A stretch of 62,013 nt of DNA from Aestuariivita sp. (GCA_026709985.1 JAPORY010000104.1:1-62013), one strand, 5' to 3'. Shown: positions 29,487-39,696, numbered from the stretch's first letter. Made by a program: numbers and translations. Notes: generated from the letters alone by a model not told the origin.

Positions 29487-29980
29487 GGGCTATAATGTCC
29501 CTTGATGAAGAACGGGAAGATTTAAGATTCGGAGTTGAGAAATCAATCCGCTATCATAGCCGCATGGCCGGAAGATATCGGGCGATACACAGATTCCTGA
29601 TGTTCCTGACGATTGTTTCAGGGTCGGCCGCTTTCGCTGACGCCGCTTCAATATCGCACATTTGGGGACTGTCCGCGGCCGTTATCGCCGCGTTCTCGCT
29701 TGTCTACGCGCCCGGAGACACGGCGGCGAGACACAGGAATCTGCGCAATAGGTTTAGCGATCTTGAGATCAGCATAGAGGTAGAACACGACGCTGATCTT
29801 TCTCTATTGAAGGAAAGGCGGCTTCGCATAGAACAGGATGAACCACCGGTTTTCTGGGCGCTTGAATCTGACTGTTACAATGAAGTCTGCCTAGCTTGGG
29901 GCAGGGACAAGGGGTTCACGAAAATTCCTAGATGGCAGAGATTGACTATGTATTTTCTGCGCCACGAAAGGGTCTCGTGA
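29483..29980 (+). CDS. Two-helix membrane protein, prophage-associated (SLATT-like)
   Basis: 165 residues, or 161 from the second ATG at 29495. A soluble N-terminal helix (VEKSIRYHSRMAGRYRAIHR) leads into two membrane helices (about 36-56 and 61-79). A cytoplasmic domain follows with TAARHRNLRNRFSDLEISIE, RRLRIEQDEPPVFWALESDC and a tryptophan-containing end. This resembles a proteobacterial prophage/island protein family with a SLATT-like 2TM plus helical layout, which are membrane effectors in some defence systems. No partner SMODS or SLOG gene is adjacent. The family link is from recall. Confidence 0.6.
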   Translation: MRAIMSLDEEREDLRFGVEKSIRYHSRMAGRYRAIHRFLMFLTIVSGSAAFADAASISHIWGLSAAVIAAFSLVYAPGDTAARHRNLRNRFSDLEISIEVEHDADLSLLKERRLRIEQDEPPVFWALESDCYNEVCLAWGRDKGFTKIPRWQRLTMYFLRHERVS

Positions 29981-30176
29981 TCCGTCATTGATAGGCGAAC
30001 CCACAGCCTTGATCTATCTAGCTTGCAATTCGAAGTCGCCCGTTGAAGTTCCTGGGGTTGAATCGCTTTTTTCACAAGCCTATATGTTCTCGCGGAAAGC
30101 CAAAGAGCTTTTCGTATTGAAACCGTCAATGGAGCGGAAGACCCAATTGGGGATTATAACCTTTGCTAAAATCTCC
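29981..30176. other. Spacer with an internal copy of the inverted-repeat core
   Basis: No gene is supported. GGGGATTATAAC at 30149-30160 shares GGGGATTATA with the left inverted repeat and has the same orientation. It may be the end of a nested or earlier element. It falls at the decayed end of the transposase relic. Confidence 0.4.
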
Positions 30177-30397
30177 CGGTGAAAAATGGGCGATCCGAAA
30201 ACCGCCTTGGCGATGAAGGACCGCGCCAAAGCCCGGCGGTCCGCAAGAGGATGACCACGACCGTACGAATGCGTCTGAATAAAAGTCTCAACCGGCTTCA
30301 GATCCAGAACCGCGACAAAACGCTGGTGGTTCGCCGTTAGCGAACCGAGATCCTGAGTAAGGGTGGGAAACAATTCCCCTTGAAATCGATTCCAGAT
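30177..30397 (-). pseudogene. N-terminal fragment of a transposase
   Basis: From 30397 the minus strand reads IWNRFQGELFPTLTQDLGSL, then HQRFVAVLDL, GHPLADRRALARSFIAKAVF. This is the N-terminal domain of a transposase family in which 'IW..i...L.P.L...lGpLT.k...fi...el' is followed by 'DR.alarafiAKAVy'. Homology fades near 30190, so the catalytic part is missing. It also lacks a clear start codon. The exact IS family is not certain to me. Confidence 0.55.
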
Positions 30398-30465
30398 ATC
30401 GGCTATAGTGTTTGATAAGAAGATGAATTTTTTATGGATGATGACCCGAAAGTTTCGATGAGAAA

Positions 30466-30714
30466 GTGCACGTGGAAGCCGACAGCTGCTATTCCCCATC
30501 GGAAGTCGTAACGTTATACGGCAAATGGGCGAAATGGTACCACTTGGATAAAGACGACAAGGGAAACATTTACGAATTTAACAATAAATTTTTTGATAGT
30601 GGTGAAAAGCAATTCGAATGTCTCCTCGACGAACATCAAAGACGAGAGGTGGAAAAGCCAATTTGCCCATTCGGTTCCATTCCAGAATGGATGGGCAATA
30701 AAAAAGACGGCTAA
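30466..30714 (+). CDS. Possible small hydrophilic protein
   Basis: An 82-codon frame with a GTG start and no clear ribosome-binding site. Composition is protein-like and highly charged (LDKDDKGNIYEFNNKFFDSG, then RREVEKPICPFGSIPEW). The opposite strand carries a 123-codon hydrophobic frame over the same bases (30514-30885), so only one, or neither, can be real. Neither is recognised. Confidence 0.22.
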   Translation: MHVEADSCYSPSEVVTLYGKWAKWYHLDKDDKGNIYEFNNKFFDSGEKQFECLLDEHQRREVEKPICPFGSIPEWMGNKKDG

Positions 30715-31608
30715 CGACAGATAAATGCCATTCCAACTGACGAACCCTTCTATTGCGTCAGGCATTTTGCCCCAACTTGATGGAACGCCAAATTCGTATA
30801 GGCAGAAAGTTGCCGTTGACGAACTTAAACATCCAAAGACAACCTTGCCGAAATGCATTAAAGGGAGGCGAAAAAATTCTCGCATTCAGACATGATGCGC
30901 GTTCCTTTGGTCTCGTCAAGACTTAAGGAAAAAGGTAATTCATGAATTCATTTTTGTATTTGACCAAGCGTCCGTGCTTGCGGGTTCAGTCACCCTTCCG
31001 TCAATTCTCTGTACAGAACCCGCTTGCAGACCAACCACGCCACGACTTTCCGCATCTGATCAAGAGTGTCAGCCTCCCGGCGGCGTTCGCGGCGAGCGCC
31101 AATATTATCCAGGTATATAATCCCCTATAATAAAGCCCGAAACGGCGCCGTTTTCAAGGCTAGGCTAAGTTAATGCTCCGATTCCTAAAGTTAATACTAT
31201 CGGGGAATTACGACTGTCGAGTCCATGATCAATATCATTGGTCATGAGGTGCACGGCGGTGAGAATGGCAAAGTTAGCATAGAGTTCTTAACGGACGCCC
31301 AATTCGGTTCGACTACTGCAGGACTCAACATTCATGAATACTTCGTAGGTTTTGTAAAGTTCCTGAACGCAAAAAGGCTGGGAAAGAAAGCCGACGCTTT
31401 TTCACGTCTTGAGACCAAATAGCAAGTTTGGACGCCGATTTCGCTAATTTTTGGCATCAAAACCGCCCTTTGTAATAACGCTATCTTTACTAATGGGCAG
31501 CATTTACCAGATTGGGTGTTGAATTACATATAACTGTAGGCGGCTGCCAATCACGCCCGTATTAAGGGCATTAGCATTGAGAAATATATCCCTTAGAGAT
31601 CGTAAATC
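30715..31608. other. Spacer spanning the right end of the inverted-repeat element
   Basis: About 890 nt with no supported gene apart from the right inverted repeat. A 65-codon frame at 31225-31422 (+) has protein-like composition but no good start signal or recognised product. Confidence 0.4.
31113..31128. repeat. Right 16-bp inverted repeat of a 2.4-kb segment
   Basis: GTATATAATCCCCTAT, the exact reverse complement of 28743-28758. Together they bound 2386 bp holding three phage-like genes and a transposase fragment. Confidence 0.6.
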
Positions 31609-33558
31609 ATGGACAGCATACTCTTTCAGGCTTCAATTTATCTTGCTGCCGCAGTGATCGCGGTACCCATTGCCGCACGATTAGGACTCGGCTCGGTGCT
31701 CGGATACATCGCCGCTGGTATCGTTATCGGTCCCGTATTGGGGCTTGTTGGTGCCGAAGCTGAAGACTTGCGTCATTTCGCCGAATTTGGGGTGGTGATG
31801 ATGCTGTTTCTGATCGGGTTAGAACTCGAGCCACGTGCCTTGTGGGACATGCGGCACCGATTGGTTGGTATGGGTGGTCTACAAGTCTGCCTTACGACGC
31901 TTGTTCTGACTGCTGCCGCCATAGCAATTGGTCGCACTTGGCCCGAATCTTTGGCCATCGGCTTAGCGTTATCGCTATCGTCTACTGCGATTGTTTTACA
32001 AACGCTGTCTGAAAAGGGCCTGATGCAAACGCGCGGCGGACGCTCGGCTTTCTCGGTGCTTCTAACGCAAGATATCGCCGTCATTCCAATTCTTGCTATC
32101 TTGCCGTTACTTGCCTTCGGCTTGCCAGCCCAGATCGCCCAAGATGGCTCGATACAACGCGCTATCGACATTGTGCAAGCTGAAGAAGGCCATCACTCAG
32201 AAACATTCTCTCTGGTGGCAGGACTACCGGGCTGGGGCGTTACTCTCGTGACCTTGGGCGCCATCGCGGCAGTGATCCTTGCTGGAATCTACCTAACTCG
32301 ACCGTTGTTTCGCTACATACATGTCGCAAAGCTACGAGAAATGTATACCGCCTTCGCGCTGTTAATTGTGGTTGGAATTTCATTCTTGATGATGATCGTT
32401 GGTCTCTCTCCAGCTCTAGGAGCCTTCCTGGCGGGTGTGGTTTTGGCAAATTCCGAATTTCGCCATGAGCTTGAGAGTGACTTAGAACCCTTTAAGGGCA
32501 TGCTGCTCGGCCTGTTTTTTATCACCGTCGGTGCAAGCATTGATTATCAATCATTTTTAAAAGATCCTGCTGATCTAGTCGGTTTGGCACTGTTGGTGAT
32601 GCTATGTAAGGGGGCAGTCTTATATGTATTGGGGCGCACCTTCGGCTTAAAGGGGCGCGATCAATGGTTGTTTACGCTCGGCTTGGCTCAGGCGGGCGAG
32701 TTCGGTTTTGTTTTGATCTCGTTTTCAATGCAACAACATGTGCTGTCAGAGGCACTCGCCGCCAAGGTGCTCCTCATTATTGCCTTGTCCATGATGATCA
32801 CGCCGCTGTTGTTTATCGTTTATGATTTCATATCGCGAACGATGAAGAGCGATCTTTCCGAACATGAAGCGGACTTCATTGGCGAAGAGGGTCAAATCAT
32901 TATCGCGGGGGTCGGTCGCTTTGGGCAAATTGTTAATCGGTTAGTACAAGCAAGCGGCTTCAAGACGGTGGTTCTTGATCACAGTATGGAAACCATTCAG
33001 TTGATGCGTCGCTTTGGGTTGAAGGGCTTCTTGGGCGATCCAACACGACCAGAGTTGCTCAAGGCTGCTGGATTGGCAACGGCGCAAGTGCTAGTGGTGG
33101 CACTTGACGATCCTGATGCAACAACCAAGCTTGTCAGTTACGCTCGCCGGCAAAGACCAGACCTTCATATCGTGGCTCGTGCGCGAGATCGAAATCATGT
33201 TTTTGTATTATATCGTGCTGGTGCAGATGACATCGTTCGTGAAATGTTCGATAGTTCATTGCGAGCTGGCCGCTACGTTTTGGAAAAAGCTGGTTTAAGC
33301 GAGTACGACGCGGCTCAAGCTGAGGAGACTTTTTATGTCCATGATCGACAAGCCATGCAAGAACTTGCGCAGCTTTGGCGCCCAGACATCGCTGCAATTG
33401 AAAACACAGAATACGTCGAGAGAGCGAAAGAACTTGAAAAGGACCTTGAGACGGCAATTTTGAATCTTTATAATCAAAGGGGAGAGTCTTCGATAGTTTT
33501 GGAGGACAATTCGGTCAGCCTAGAGCCTAAATCAAGTCGTGAGGATGCAAGAGACTGA
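31609..33558 (+). CDS. Cation:proton antiporter with TrkA-N domain (CPA2, KefB/KefC/YbaL type)
   Basis: Inner-membrane K+(or Na+)/H+ antiporter of 649 residues. The membrane domain (about 1-400, some 12 helices) includes GVVMMLFLIGLELEPRALWD and LALSLSSTAIVLQTLSEKG, typical of the family. The cytoplasmic TrkA-N domain (about 425-545) starts IIIAGVGRFGQIVNRLV, a dinucleotide-binding GxGxxG, with VVLDHSME and GFLGDPTRPELLKAAGL. It ends in an acidic tail. There is no adjacent KefF/KefG-type ancillary gene, so glutathione gating cannot be inferred. It stands alone just before the str operon. Confidence 0.92.
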   Translation: MDSILFQASIYLAAAVIAVPIAARLGLGSVLGYIAAGIVIGPVLGLVGAEAEDLRHFAEFGVVMMLFLIGLELEPRALWDMRHRLVGMGGLQVCLTTLVLTAAAIAIGRTWPESLAIGLALSLSSTAIVLQTLSEKGLMQTRGGRSAFSVLLTQDIAVIPILAILPLLAFGLPAQIAQDGSIQRAIDIVQAEEGHHSETFSLVAGLPGWGVTLVTLGAIAAVILAGIYLTRPLFRYIHVAKLREMYTAFALLIVVGISFLMMIVGLSPALGAFLAGVVLANSEFRHELESDLEPFKGMLLGLFFITVGASIDYQSFLKDPADLVGLALLVMLCKGAVLYVLGRTFGLKGRDQWLFTLGLAQAGEFGFVLISFSMQQHVLSEALAAKVLLIIALSMMITPLLFIVYDFISRTMKSDLSEHEADFIGEEGQIIIAGVGRFGQIVNRLVQASGFKTVVLDHSMETIQLMRRFGLKGFLGDPTRPELLKAAGLATAQVLVVALDDPDATTKLVSYARRQRPDLHIVARARDRNHVFVLYRAGADDIVREMFDSSLRAGRYVLEKAGLSEYDAAQAEETFYVHDRQAMQELAQLWRPDIAAIENTEYVERAKELEKDLETAILNLYNQRGESSIVLEDNSVSLEPKSSREDARD

Positions 33559-33993
33559 GGGACGTTCTCAAACCTAACGCTCTTGTTCCAAATGTACGCA
33601 ACAACCTTGGTTGCAAAGATCCCAGTGTTAAAGATGTTCCAGCGAACGACTGATGAGAATTTCTTGCCGAGCACTTGCTCATCTTGGCGGCAAACAATCA
33701 AATTAGTGAGGCTACGCCTCGCCGCAACAATCTTTGATACTGTCGGAGATTTTTTGTTGCTTGTTGCTGTTGACAATTTCAAAAACAACCACTAAATTCT
33801 CCCGGAGCATTGTCGGGTGTTGCCAAACAGTCGCTCTAGAAAAATATAGTCAAGATCATAGTGGTTGCGCTTTGATCCTCTGGGCGTTACATCGCGCTGT
33901 CCCTGTAAATTCGGGGCGGAGGCGAATATTGTATTTTGGATTTGTGTAAGGGGTTTTCCCCAAGAGCATACGGTGAAGTGGGGACATGGCCCA
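33559..33993 (+). other. Leader region of the rpsL operon
   Basis: About 435 nt without a gene. It must hold the promoter of rpsL-rpsG-fusA-tuf, because the operon is cut off from rpoC. One weak candidate is TTGCGC (33865-33870)-17 nt-TACATC. A small GGGG/CCCC hairpin with a TTTT loop lies at about 33950-33961, close to the rpsL start. Confidence 0.4.
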
Positions 33994-34365
33994 ATGCCAA
34001 CGATTCAACAACTCATCCGCAAGCCGCGGCAGCCGAAAATTCGGCGGTCGAAGTCCATGCATTTGGAGCAATGTCCTCAGAAGCGGGGAGTTTGTACTCG
34101 CGTCTACACGACCACGCCCAAAAAACCTAACTCGGCGATGCGCAAAGTCGCGAAGGTGCGACTAACAAACGGATATGAAGTTATTTCCTATATTCCGGGC
34201 GAGAGCCATAACCTCCAAGAGCACTCGGTTGTTTTGATCCGCGGGGGTCGCGTCAAAGACCTGCCAGGGGTTCGATATCATATTCTCAGGGGGGTGTTGG
34301 ACACACAGGGCGTCAAGGATCGCAAACAGCGGCGGTCGAAATATGGTGCCAAGCGACCGAAATAA
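33994..34365 (+). CDS. rpsL: 30S ribosomal protein S12
   Basis: S12 sits at the decoding centre and controls accuracy. The 123-residue product has [37 protein letters not shown] and [18 protein letters not shown]. The lysines corresponding to streptomycin-resistance positions are wild type. I chose the ATG at 33994 over a long upstream extension because homologues begin [15 protein letters not shown] lies about 10 nt upstream. It is followed 17 nt later by rpsG. Confidence 0.98.
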   Translation: MPTIQQLIRKPRQPKIRRSKSMHLEQCPQKRGVCTRVYTTTPKKPNSAMRKVAKVRLTNGYEVISYIPGESHNLQEHSVVLIRGGRVKDLPGVRYHILRGVLDTQGVKDRKQRRSKYGAKRPK

Positions 34366-34382
34366 CCGGAGAGGAACTGTCT

Positions 34383-34853
34383 ATGTCTCGTCGACACGCT
34401 GCTGAAAAACGCTCAATACTGCCCGACGCCAAATATGGTGATGCGGTCCTAACCAAGTTCATGAATAGCTTGATGTTGGACGGCAAAAAGTCCGTGGCTG
34501 AACGGATTGTGTATGGAGCTTTAGATCGCGTTGAGGATCAGAGTAAGCGTGCACCTGTTGACGTTTTCCATGAAGCTCTCGAAAACATCAAACCCACTGT
34601 TGAAGTGCGATCACGGCGGGTCGGAGGCGCAACCTATCAGGTTCCTATTGAGGTTCGCCCTGAACGTCGCGAAGCACTCGCGATCCGATGGCTAATTTCG
34701 GCGTCACGAAATCGTAATGAGCATACGATGCAGGAACGATTGGCTGGCGAATTGCTAGATGCGATTAAACTCCGGGGAGCCGCCGTAAAAAAACGTGAAG
34801 ATACGCATAAAATGGCGGAAGCAAACAAAGCCTTCAGCCATTATCGTTGGTAG
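34383..34853 (+). CDS. rpsG: 30S ribosomal protein S7
   Basis: S7 nucleates assembly of the 30S head and contacts E-site tRNA. The 156-residue length is normal. It starts [20 protein letters not shown], has [18 protein letters not shown] and the beta-hairpin region [20 protein letters not shown], and ends NKAFSHYRW as in alphaproteobacteria. In E. coli S7 represses this operon. I could not verify a binding structure in the short rpsL-rpsG gap. GGAGAGGAA is the ribosome-binding site. Confidence 0.98.
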   Translation: MSRRHAAEKRSILPDAKYGDAVLTKFMNSLMLDGKKSVAERIVYGALDRVEDQSKRAPVDVFHEALENIKPTVEVRSRRVGGATYQVPIEVRPERREALAIRWLISASRNRNEHTMQERLAGELLDAIKLRGAAVKKREDTHKMAEANKAFSHYRW

Positions 34854-34880
34854 CCAATACTAACGGTCAGGAGCAGCAAG

Positions 34881-36998
34881 ATGGCACGCGAATATCCGCT
34901 CGAACGATACCGAAACTTCGGAATTATGGCGCATATTGATGCTGGTAAAACGACCTGCACCGAGCGCATCTTATACTACACCGGTAAGTCATATAACATC
35001 GGTGAGGTGCATGATGGTGCGGCGACTATGGACTGGATGGAGCAAGAGCAAGAGCGTGGGATCACAATCACGTCGGCAGCGACGACCACATTTTGGGAGC
35101 GCACCGAAGACGGGCAGACAGCCGATACGCCCAAGCATCGACTGAATATCATCGACACGCCCGGTCACGTGGATTTCACCATCGAAGTGGAGCGCTCGCT
35201 CGCGGTACTCGACGGTGCTGTTTGTGTATTGGACGCCAATGCCGGCGTTGAACCGCAGACCGAGACGGTATGGCGGCAAGCCGACCGCTACAAGGTGCCG
35301 CGGATCGTCTTCGTCAACAAGATGGATAAAGTTGGCGCTGATTACTTTCAATGTGTCCGCATGATTGAGAGCCGCACTGGTGCTCGCGCCGTTCCGATTT
35401 CGTTGCCGATCGGAGCAGAAAATAACCTTGAGGGATTGATCGATTTAATTACCATGCGGGAGTGGTTGTGGAAAGGTGATGATCTCGGCGCAACGTGGGA
35501 ACAGGGCGAAATTCGCGATGAACTAAAGGAACTCGCCGAAGAGTGGCGCGGCAAGATGATTGAAGCCGCAGTCGAGGAAGATGACGACGTGATGATGCGG
35601 TATTTGGACGGTGAGGAGCCCGACGCCGCAACTTTACGGCAACTGCTGCGCAAAGGGACACTGGCACTAAACTTCGTTCCGACCCTTGGTGGTTCAGCGT
35701 TCAAGAATAAGGGCGTACAACCGCTCCTAAATGCCGTTATTGACTATCTCCCCAGCCCACTGGATGTCGTCGACTACATGGGATTTCGCCCCGGTGATAC
35801 CAACGAGGAACGTACTGTCGCACGACGAGCAGACGATGATATGCCGTTTGCGGGGCTAGCATTTAAAATCATGAATGACCCGTTTGTTGGCTCCTTGACC
35901 TTCACGCGCTTATATTCGGGAGTCGTCAAGAAAGGCAGTTCGGTGCAAAATTCGACCAAGGGAAAGAAAGAACGGATTGGTCGCATGATGATGATGCATT
36001 CGAACAATCGTGAGGAGATTGAGGAAGCTTTTGCCGGTGATATTATTGCTCTGGCGGGACTTAAGGATACAACGACTGGTGATACGCTATGCGACGAGCG
36101 CGAACCAGTGGTGCTCGAAACGATGACCTTTCCACAACCGGTCATTGAAATCGCGGTCGAACCCAAAACTAAGGGTGATCAGGAGAAAATGTCCGCGGGT
36201 CTAGCAAGACTTGCTGCCGAGGATCCGTCCTTTCGCATTGAGACCGATCAAGAGTCGGGACAGACCATTATGAAAGGCATGGGAGAACTCCACTTGGATA
36301 TTCTTGTTGACCGACTAAAGCGCGAGTTTAAGGTTGAGGCAAATATTGGTGCCCCGCAAGTCGCTTATCGCGAAACCGTTTCCTTCGAAATTGAGCATAC
36401 CTATACCCACAAGAAGCAGTCGGGTGGGGCTGGTCAATTTGCTGAAGTAAAGATGATTATATCACCGGTTCCGCCGGGCGAGGGATACAGCTTTGAGAGT
36501 CGGATCGTCGGTGGTGCGATTCCAAAAGAATATATCCCCGGTGTTGAGAAGGGCATCCGCTCGGTCATGGATAGTGGGCCACTCGCTGGTTTTCCCGTCA
36601 TTGATTTTAAAGTGACCTTGATTGATGGGAAGTTTCACGATGTCGACTCGAGCGTGCTCGCGTTTGAGATCGCAGCGCGAATGGGAATGAGAGAGGGCTT
36701 GCGAAAAGCGGGTGCTAAGTTACTTGAGCCCATCATGAAGGTTGAGGTCGTGACGCCGGAAGAGTACACGGGCGGCATTATCGGTGATTTGACATCGCGG
36801 CGAGGTCAGGTCACGGGCCAAGACCAGCGGGGAAATGCTATTGCAATTAACTCAATGGTGCCGCTAGCCAATATGTTTGGCTATATTAATACGTTGCGTT
36901 CGATGTCTTCTGGCCGAGCGCAGTTCACTATGCAATTTGATCACTACGATCCTGTACCACAAAATATTTCAGAAGAAATTCAGGCAAAATATGCCTGA
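34881..36998 (+). CDS. fusA: Translation elongation factor G
   Basis: GTPase that drives ribosomal translocation and, with RRF, recycling. The 705-residue protein has P-loop AHIDAGKTT, switch [10 protein letters not shown] and NKMDK (about residues 140-144). [18 protein letters not shown] and [19 protein letters not shown] mark domains III and V. AGGAGC precedes the ATG. It sits in normal order between rpsG and tuf. Confidence 0.99.
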   Translation: MAREYPLERYRNFGIMAHIDAGKTTCTERILYYTGKSYNIGEVHDGAATMDWMEQEQERGITITSAATTTFWERTEDGQTADTPKHRLNIIDTPGHVDFTIEVERSLAVLDGAVCVLDANAGVEPQTETVWRQADRYKVPRIVFVNKMDKVGADYFQCVRMIESRTGARAVPISLPIGAENNLEGLIDLITMREWLWKGDDLGATWEQGEIRDELKELAEEWRGKMIEAAVEEDDDVMMRYLDGEEPDAATLRQLLRKGTLALNFVPTLGGSAFKNKGVQPLLNAVIDYLPSPLDVVDYMGFRPGDTNEERTVARRADDDMPFAGLAFKIMNDPFVGSLTFTRLYSGVVKKGSSVQNSTKGKKERIGRMMMMHSNNREEIEEAFAGDIIALAGLKDTTTGDTLCDEREPVVLETMTFPQPVIEIAVEPKTKGDQEKMSAGLARLAAEDPSFRIETDQESGQTIMKGMGELHLDILVDRLKREFKVEANIGAPQVAYRETVSFEIEHTYTHKKQSGGAGQFAEVKMIISPVPPGEGYSFESRIVGGAIPKEYIPGVEKGIRSVMDSGPLAGFPVIDFKVTLIDGKFHDVDSSVLAFEIAARMGMREGLRKAGAKLLEPIMKVEVVTPEEYTGGIIGDLTSRRGQVTGQDQRGNAIAINSMVPLANMFGYINTLRSMSSGRAQFTMQFDHYDPVPQNISEEIQAKYA

Positions 36999-37044
36999 AT
37001 TGGCAGTGCGTTGCACGAGCCACTGCAATCAATAGGAGGCCAGA

Positions 37045-38220
37045 ATGGCAAAAGAAAAATTCGAGCGAAACAAGCCGCACGTCAATATCGGCACAATTGG
37101 TCATGTTGATCATGGTAAGACAACGCTGACCGCAGCGATCACCAAGTACTTTGGCGATTTTCAGGCGTATGACAAGATTGATGCTGCTCCAGAAGAGAAG
37201 GCCCGCGGAATAACGATTTCGACGGCGCATGTTGAATATGAAACTGACGCTCGTCACTATGCGCATGTCGATTGTCCGGGTCATGCTGACTACATCAAGA
37301 ACATGATTACCGGTGCTGCGCAGATGGACGGTGCGGTCTTGGTTGTCAATGCTGCCGACGGACCGATGCCGCAGACACGCGAGCATATTCTCTTGGCTCG
37401 ACAAGTTGGGGTTCCTGCCCTCGTAGTTTTTCTGAATAAGGTTGACCAAGTTGACGATGCTGAATTACTTGAACTCGTGGAGATGGAAGTTAGAGAGCTG
37501 TTGTCAAGCTACGAGTTTCCTGGTGATGACATACCGCTGATTTCTGGTTCTGCCCTTTCGGCGATGGACGGAACTAATCCCGAAATTGGGGAGCAGAAAA
37601 TTCGAGAACTGTTGCAAGCTGTCGATGAGTACATCCCGACCCCCGAGCGTGCTATAGAGCAACCATTCTTGATGCCGATCGAAGATGTCTTTTCAATCTC
37701 GGGGCGTGGTACGGTTGTAACTGGGCGCGTTGAGCGCGGCGTTATCAATGTTGGTGACGAGATCGAAATCGTTGGGATCAACAACACCTCAAAAACCACC
37801 TGTACTGGGGTGGAGATGTTCCGCAAGCTCCTTGATCGCGGTGAGGCAGGCGATAATATTGGTGCGTTGCTCCGTGGCATTGATCGTGACGGTGTCGAAC
37901 GGGGTCAGGTTTTATGTAAACCAGGGTCGGTCACGCCGCATACCAAATTCGAGGCGGAGGCGTATATCCTAAACAAGGATGAAGGCGGGCGTCACACGCC
38001 ATTTTTCGCCAATTATCGACCGCAGTTCTACTTCCGAACCACGGACGTAACCGGGACCGTAACGCTCGCAGCCGGCACTGAAATGGTAATGCCTGGCGAT
38101 AATGTTAGCTTTACTGTCGAATTAATCGCGCCGATCGCTATGGAGGATGGCTTGCGATTTGCTATCCGAGAGGGTGGTCGCACCGTTGGTGCGGGAGTGG
38201 TTTCTAAGATCATCGAATAA
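37045..38220 (+). CDS. tuf: Translation elongation factor Tu
   Basis: GTPase delivering aminoacyl-tRNA to the ribosome. The 391-residue protein has [15 protein letters not shown], effector [43 protein letters not shown] and GSALSAM. AGGAGG is a strong ribosome-binding site 7 nt before the ATG. No second tuf gene lies in the window. It belongs to the str operon with fusA upstream, and rpsJ follows after 140 nt. Confidence 0.99.
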   Translation: MAKEKFERNKPHVNIGTIGHVDHGKTTLTAAITKYFGDFQAYDKIDAAPEEKARGITISTAHVEYETDARHYAHVDCPGHADYIKNMITGAAQMDGAVLVVNAADGPMPQTREHILLARQVGVPALVVFLNKVDQVDDAELLELVEMEVRELLSSYEFPGDDIPLISGSALSAMDGTNPEIGEQKIRELLQAVDEYIPTPERAIEQPFLMPIEDVFSISGRGTVVTGRVERGVINVGDEIEIVGINNTSKTTCTGVEMFRKLLDRGEAGDNIGALLRGIDRDGVERGQVLCKPGSVTPHTKFEAEAYILNKDEGGRHTPFFANYRPQFYFRTTDVTGTVTLAAGTEMVMPGDNVSFTVELIAPIAMEDGLRFAIREGGRTVGAGVVSKIIE

Positions 38221-38261
38221 TGCGTTTGGCGCTGCTGCCAATCTCTACAGAGGCACCAATG

Positions 38262-38342
38262 ATGAAAACCGTGAGAGTTGGTAACATATCTAAAGGCGAA
38301 AGCAGGGGCGGGTGTCGCTTTTGCTCCTCGCCGACTTGTTGA
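38262..38342 (+). CDS. Possible Cys-containing leader peptide before rpsJ
   Basis: A 26-codon frame (one codon longer from the adjacent ATG at 38259) in the 140-nt tuf-rpsJ spacer. AGAGG precedes the starts by 5-8 nt. The end of the peptide holds three cysteines (GGCRFCSSPTC) and its stop is 18 nt before rpsJ. A stem of GCGAAAGC (38296-38303) with GCTTTTGC (38317-38324) lies within the frame. It may be a translated leader or a chance frame over a structured S10 leader. Confidence 0.28.
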   Translation: MKTVRVGNISKGESRGGCRFCSSPTC

Positions 38343-38360
38343 GCGGGGGAAGAATCAACG

Positions 38361-38681
38361 ATGGCGACTTCAAGCCAAAACATACGAATTCGCCTAAAGG
38401 CTTTCGACTATCGAATTCTTGATGTCAGTACGCAGGAAATTGTGACGACGGCCAAGCGCACCGGCGCACAGGTTCGCGGGCCAATTCCGTTGCCGAACAA
38501 GATTGAGAAGTTCACAGTGCTTCGTGGTCCGCATGTTGATAAAAAGTCGCGTGATCAATTTGAGATTCGAACCCACAAACGGTTGTTAGATATTGTTGAT
38601 CCCACGCCGCAAACGGTTGATGCGCTAATGAAGCTTGATCTCGCGGCTGGGGTTGATGTTGAAATCAAGCTACAGTCGTGA
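38361..38681 (+). CDS. rpsJ: 30S ribosomal protein S10
   Basis: S10 is a 30S head protein that also binds NusG and NusB, coupling translation to transcription and antitermination. The 106-residue protein has [36 protein letters not shown] and [28 protein letters not shown] lies about 10 nt before the ATG. It begins the S10 operon, followed 19 nt later by rplC. Confidence 0.98.
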   Translation: MATSSQNIRIRLKAFDYRILDVSTQEIVTTAKRTGAQVRGPIPLPNKIEKFTVLRGPHVDKKSRDQFEIRTHKRLLDIVDPTPQTVDALMKLDLAAGVDVEIKLQS

Positions 38682-38700
38682 ATTGGGGAGTTTTGTTTGA

Positions 38701-39696
38701 ATGTTGCGTTCTGGGGTAATTGCAAAAAAGATAGGCATGACCCGACTGTTCATGGACGACGGGCGTCAGGTGCCTGTGACTGTGTTGCAACTAGATAAGC
38801 TGCAGGTCGTCGCGCAGCGTACTGTCGAAAAAGATGGGTATACAGCCGTCCAGCTTGGCGCTGGCTCGGCAAAGGTTCGTCGGGTGAATAAATCACTTCG
38901 GCGGCAATTTGCGGTTGCTAAGGTTGAGCCGAAGCGCAAGTTGGCCGAATTTCGAGTCGATCCTCAGAACCTTATTGATATTGGCGAGGAAATCACTGCC
39001 GACCATTACTTAGAAGGTCAGTTTGTCGATATTGCTGGTACGTCTATCGGCAAAGGCTTCGCCGGTGCCATGAAACGGCATAATTTTGGCGGCTTAAGAG
39101 CTTCCCACGGCGTTTCTATTTCGCACCGTAGCCACGGTTCGACGGGTCAGTGCCAAAATCCGGGCAAAGTCTTTAAGGGCAAGAAGATGGCTGGGCACAT
39201 GGGTGCCGTTCGCGTTACTACGCAAAATTTGGAAGTTATGCGAACCGATGCGGATCTCGGATTGATTATGATAAAGGGAGCGGTTCCCGGGGCTAAAGGT
39301 GGCTGGGTGACGGTAAAGGACGCCGTCAAAAAGCCTCTGCCAGAAAACACTGTCTTTCCAGCTGCTCTGCGAGAACGCGAAGTTTTGGATCAACAAGAGC
39401 AAAGCGAAACGAATCCTGCTGTAACCGAGGAAACAGCGGAAGCTTTAGTTCCGACCGGAACGGATGCGATCGAAAACATTTCATCGGCGCAAGAGGCGCA
39501 AAATCGTGAAGGGGTAAGTGAGGGGTCTGCCGGCGCTAGCGACAGTGCCGCAGAGGCAGATGCAGCAAAGCCTGTAGAGGTCGCTGATGCTGCCGAGGTT
39601 TCCTCAGCTAGCGACTCAGATGACGAAACAGATCAAGAAACAAATAAAGGCGCCGCTTCGGAAAAGTCTGATACGCAGATGAGGAGCGATACATGA
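38701..39696 (+). CDS. rplC: 50S ribosomal protein L3 with long acidic C-terminal tail
   Basis: L3 helps form the peptidyl-transferase centre and starts 50S assembly. The core (about 1-225) is normal: [51 protein letters not shown] with the usual methylated Gln, and [12 protein letters not shown]. Homologues end near residue 205-240, but this protein has 331. The extra 100 or so residues are rich in Glu, Ala, Ser, Asp and Thr and probably disordered. The tail is in frame up to the rplD overlap. It therefore looks genuine rather than a frameshift. Confidence 0.97.
   Translation: MLRSGVIAKKIGMTRLFMDDGRQVPVTVLQLDKLQVVAQRTVEKDGYTAVQLGAGSAKVRRVNKSLRRQFAVAKVEPKRKLAEFRVDPQNLIDIGEEITADHYLEGQFVDIAGTSIGKGFAGAMKRHNFGGLRASHGVSISHRSHGSTGQCQNPGKVFKGKKMAGHMGAVRVTTQNLEVMRTDADLGLIMIKGAVPGAKGGWVTVKDAVKKPLPENTVFPAALREREVLDQQEQSETNPAVTEETAEALVPTGTDAIENISSAQEAQNREGVSEGSAGASDSAAEADAAKPVEVADAAEVSSASDSDDETDQETNKGAASEKSDTQMRSDT

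Noticed and set aside
30514-30885. 123-codon hydrophobic minus-strand frame
   Set aside because: Hydrophobicity is expected opposite a charged + strand frame. The ribosome-binding site is poorly spaced and no family is recognised.
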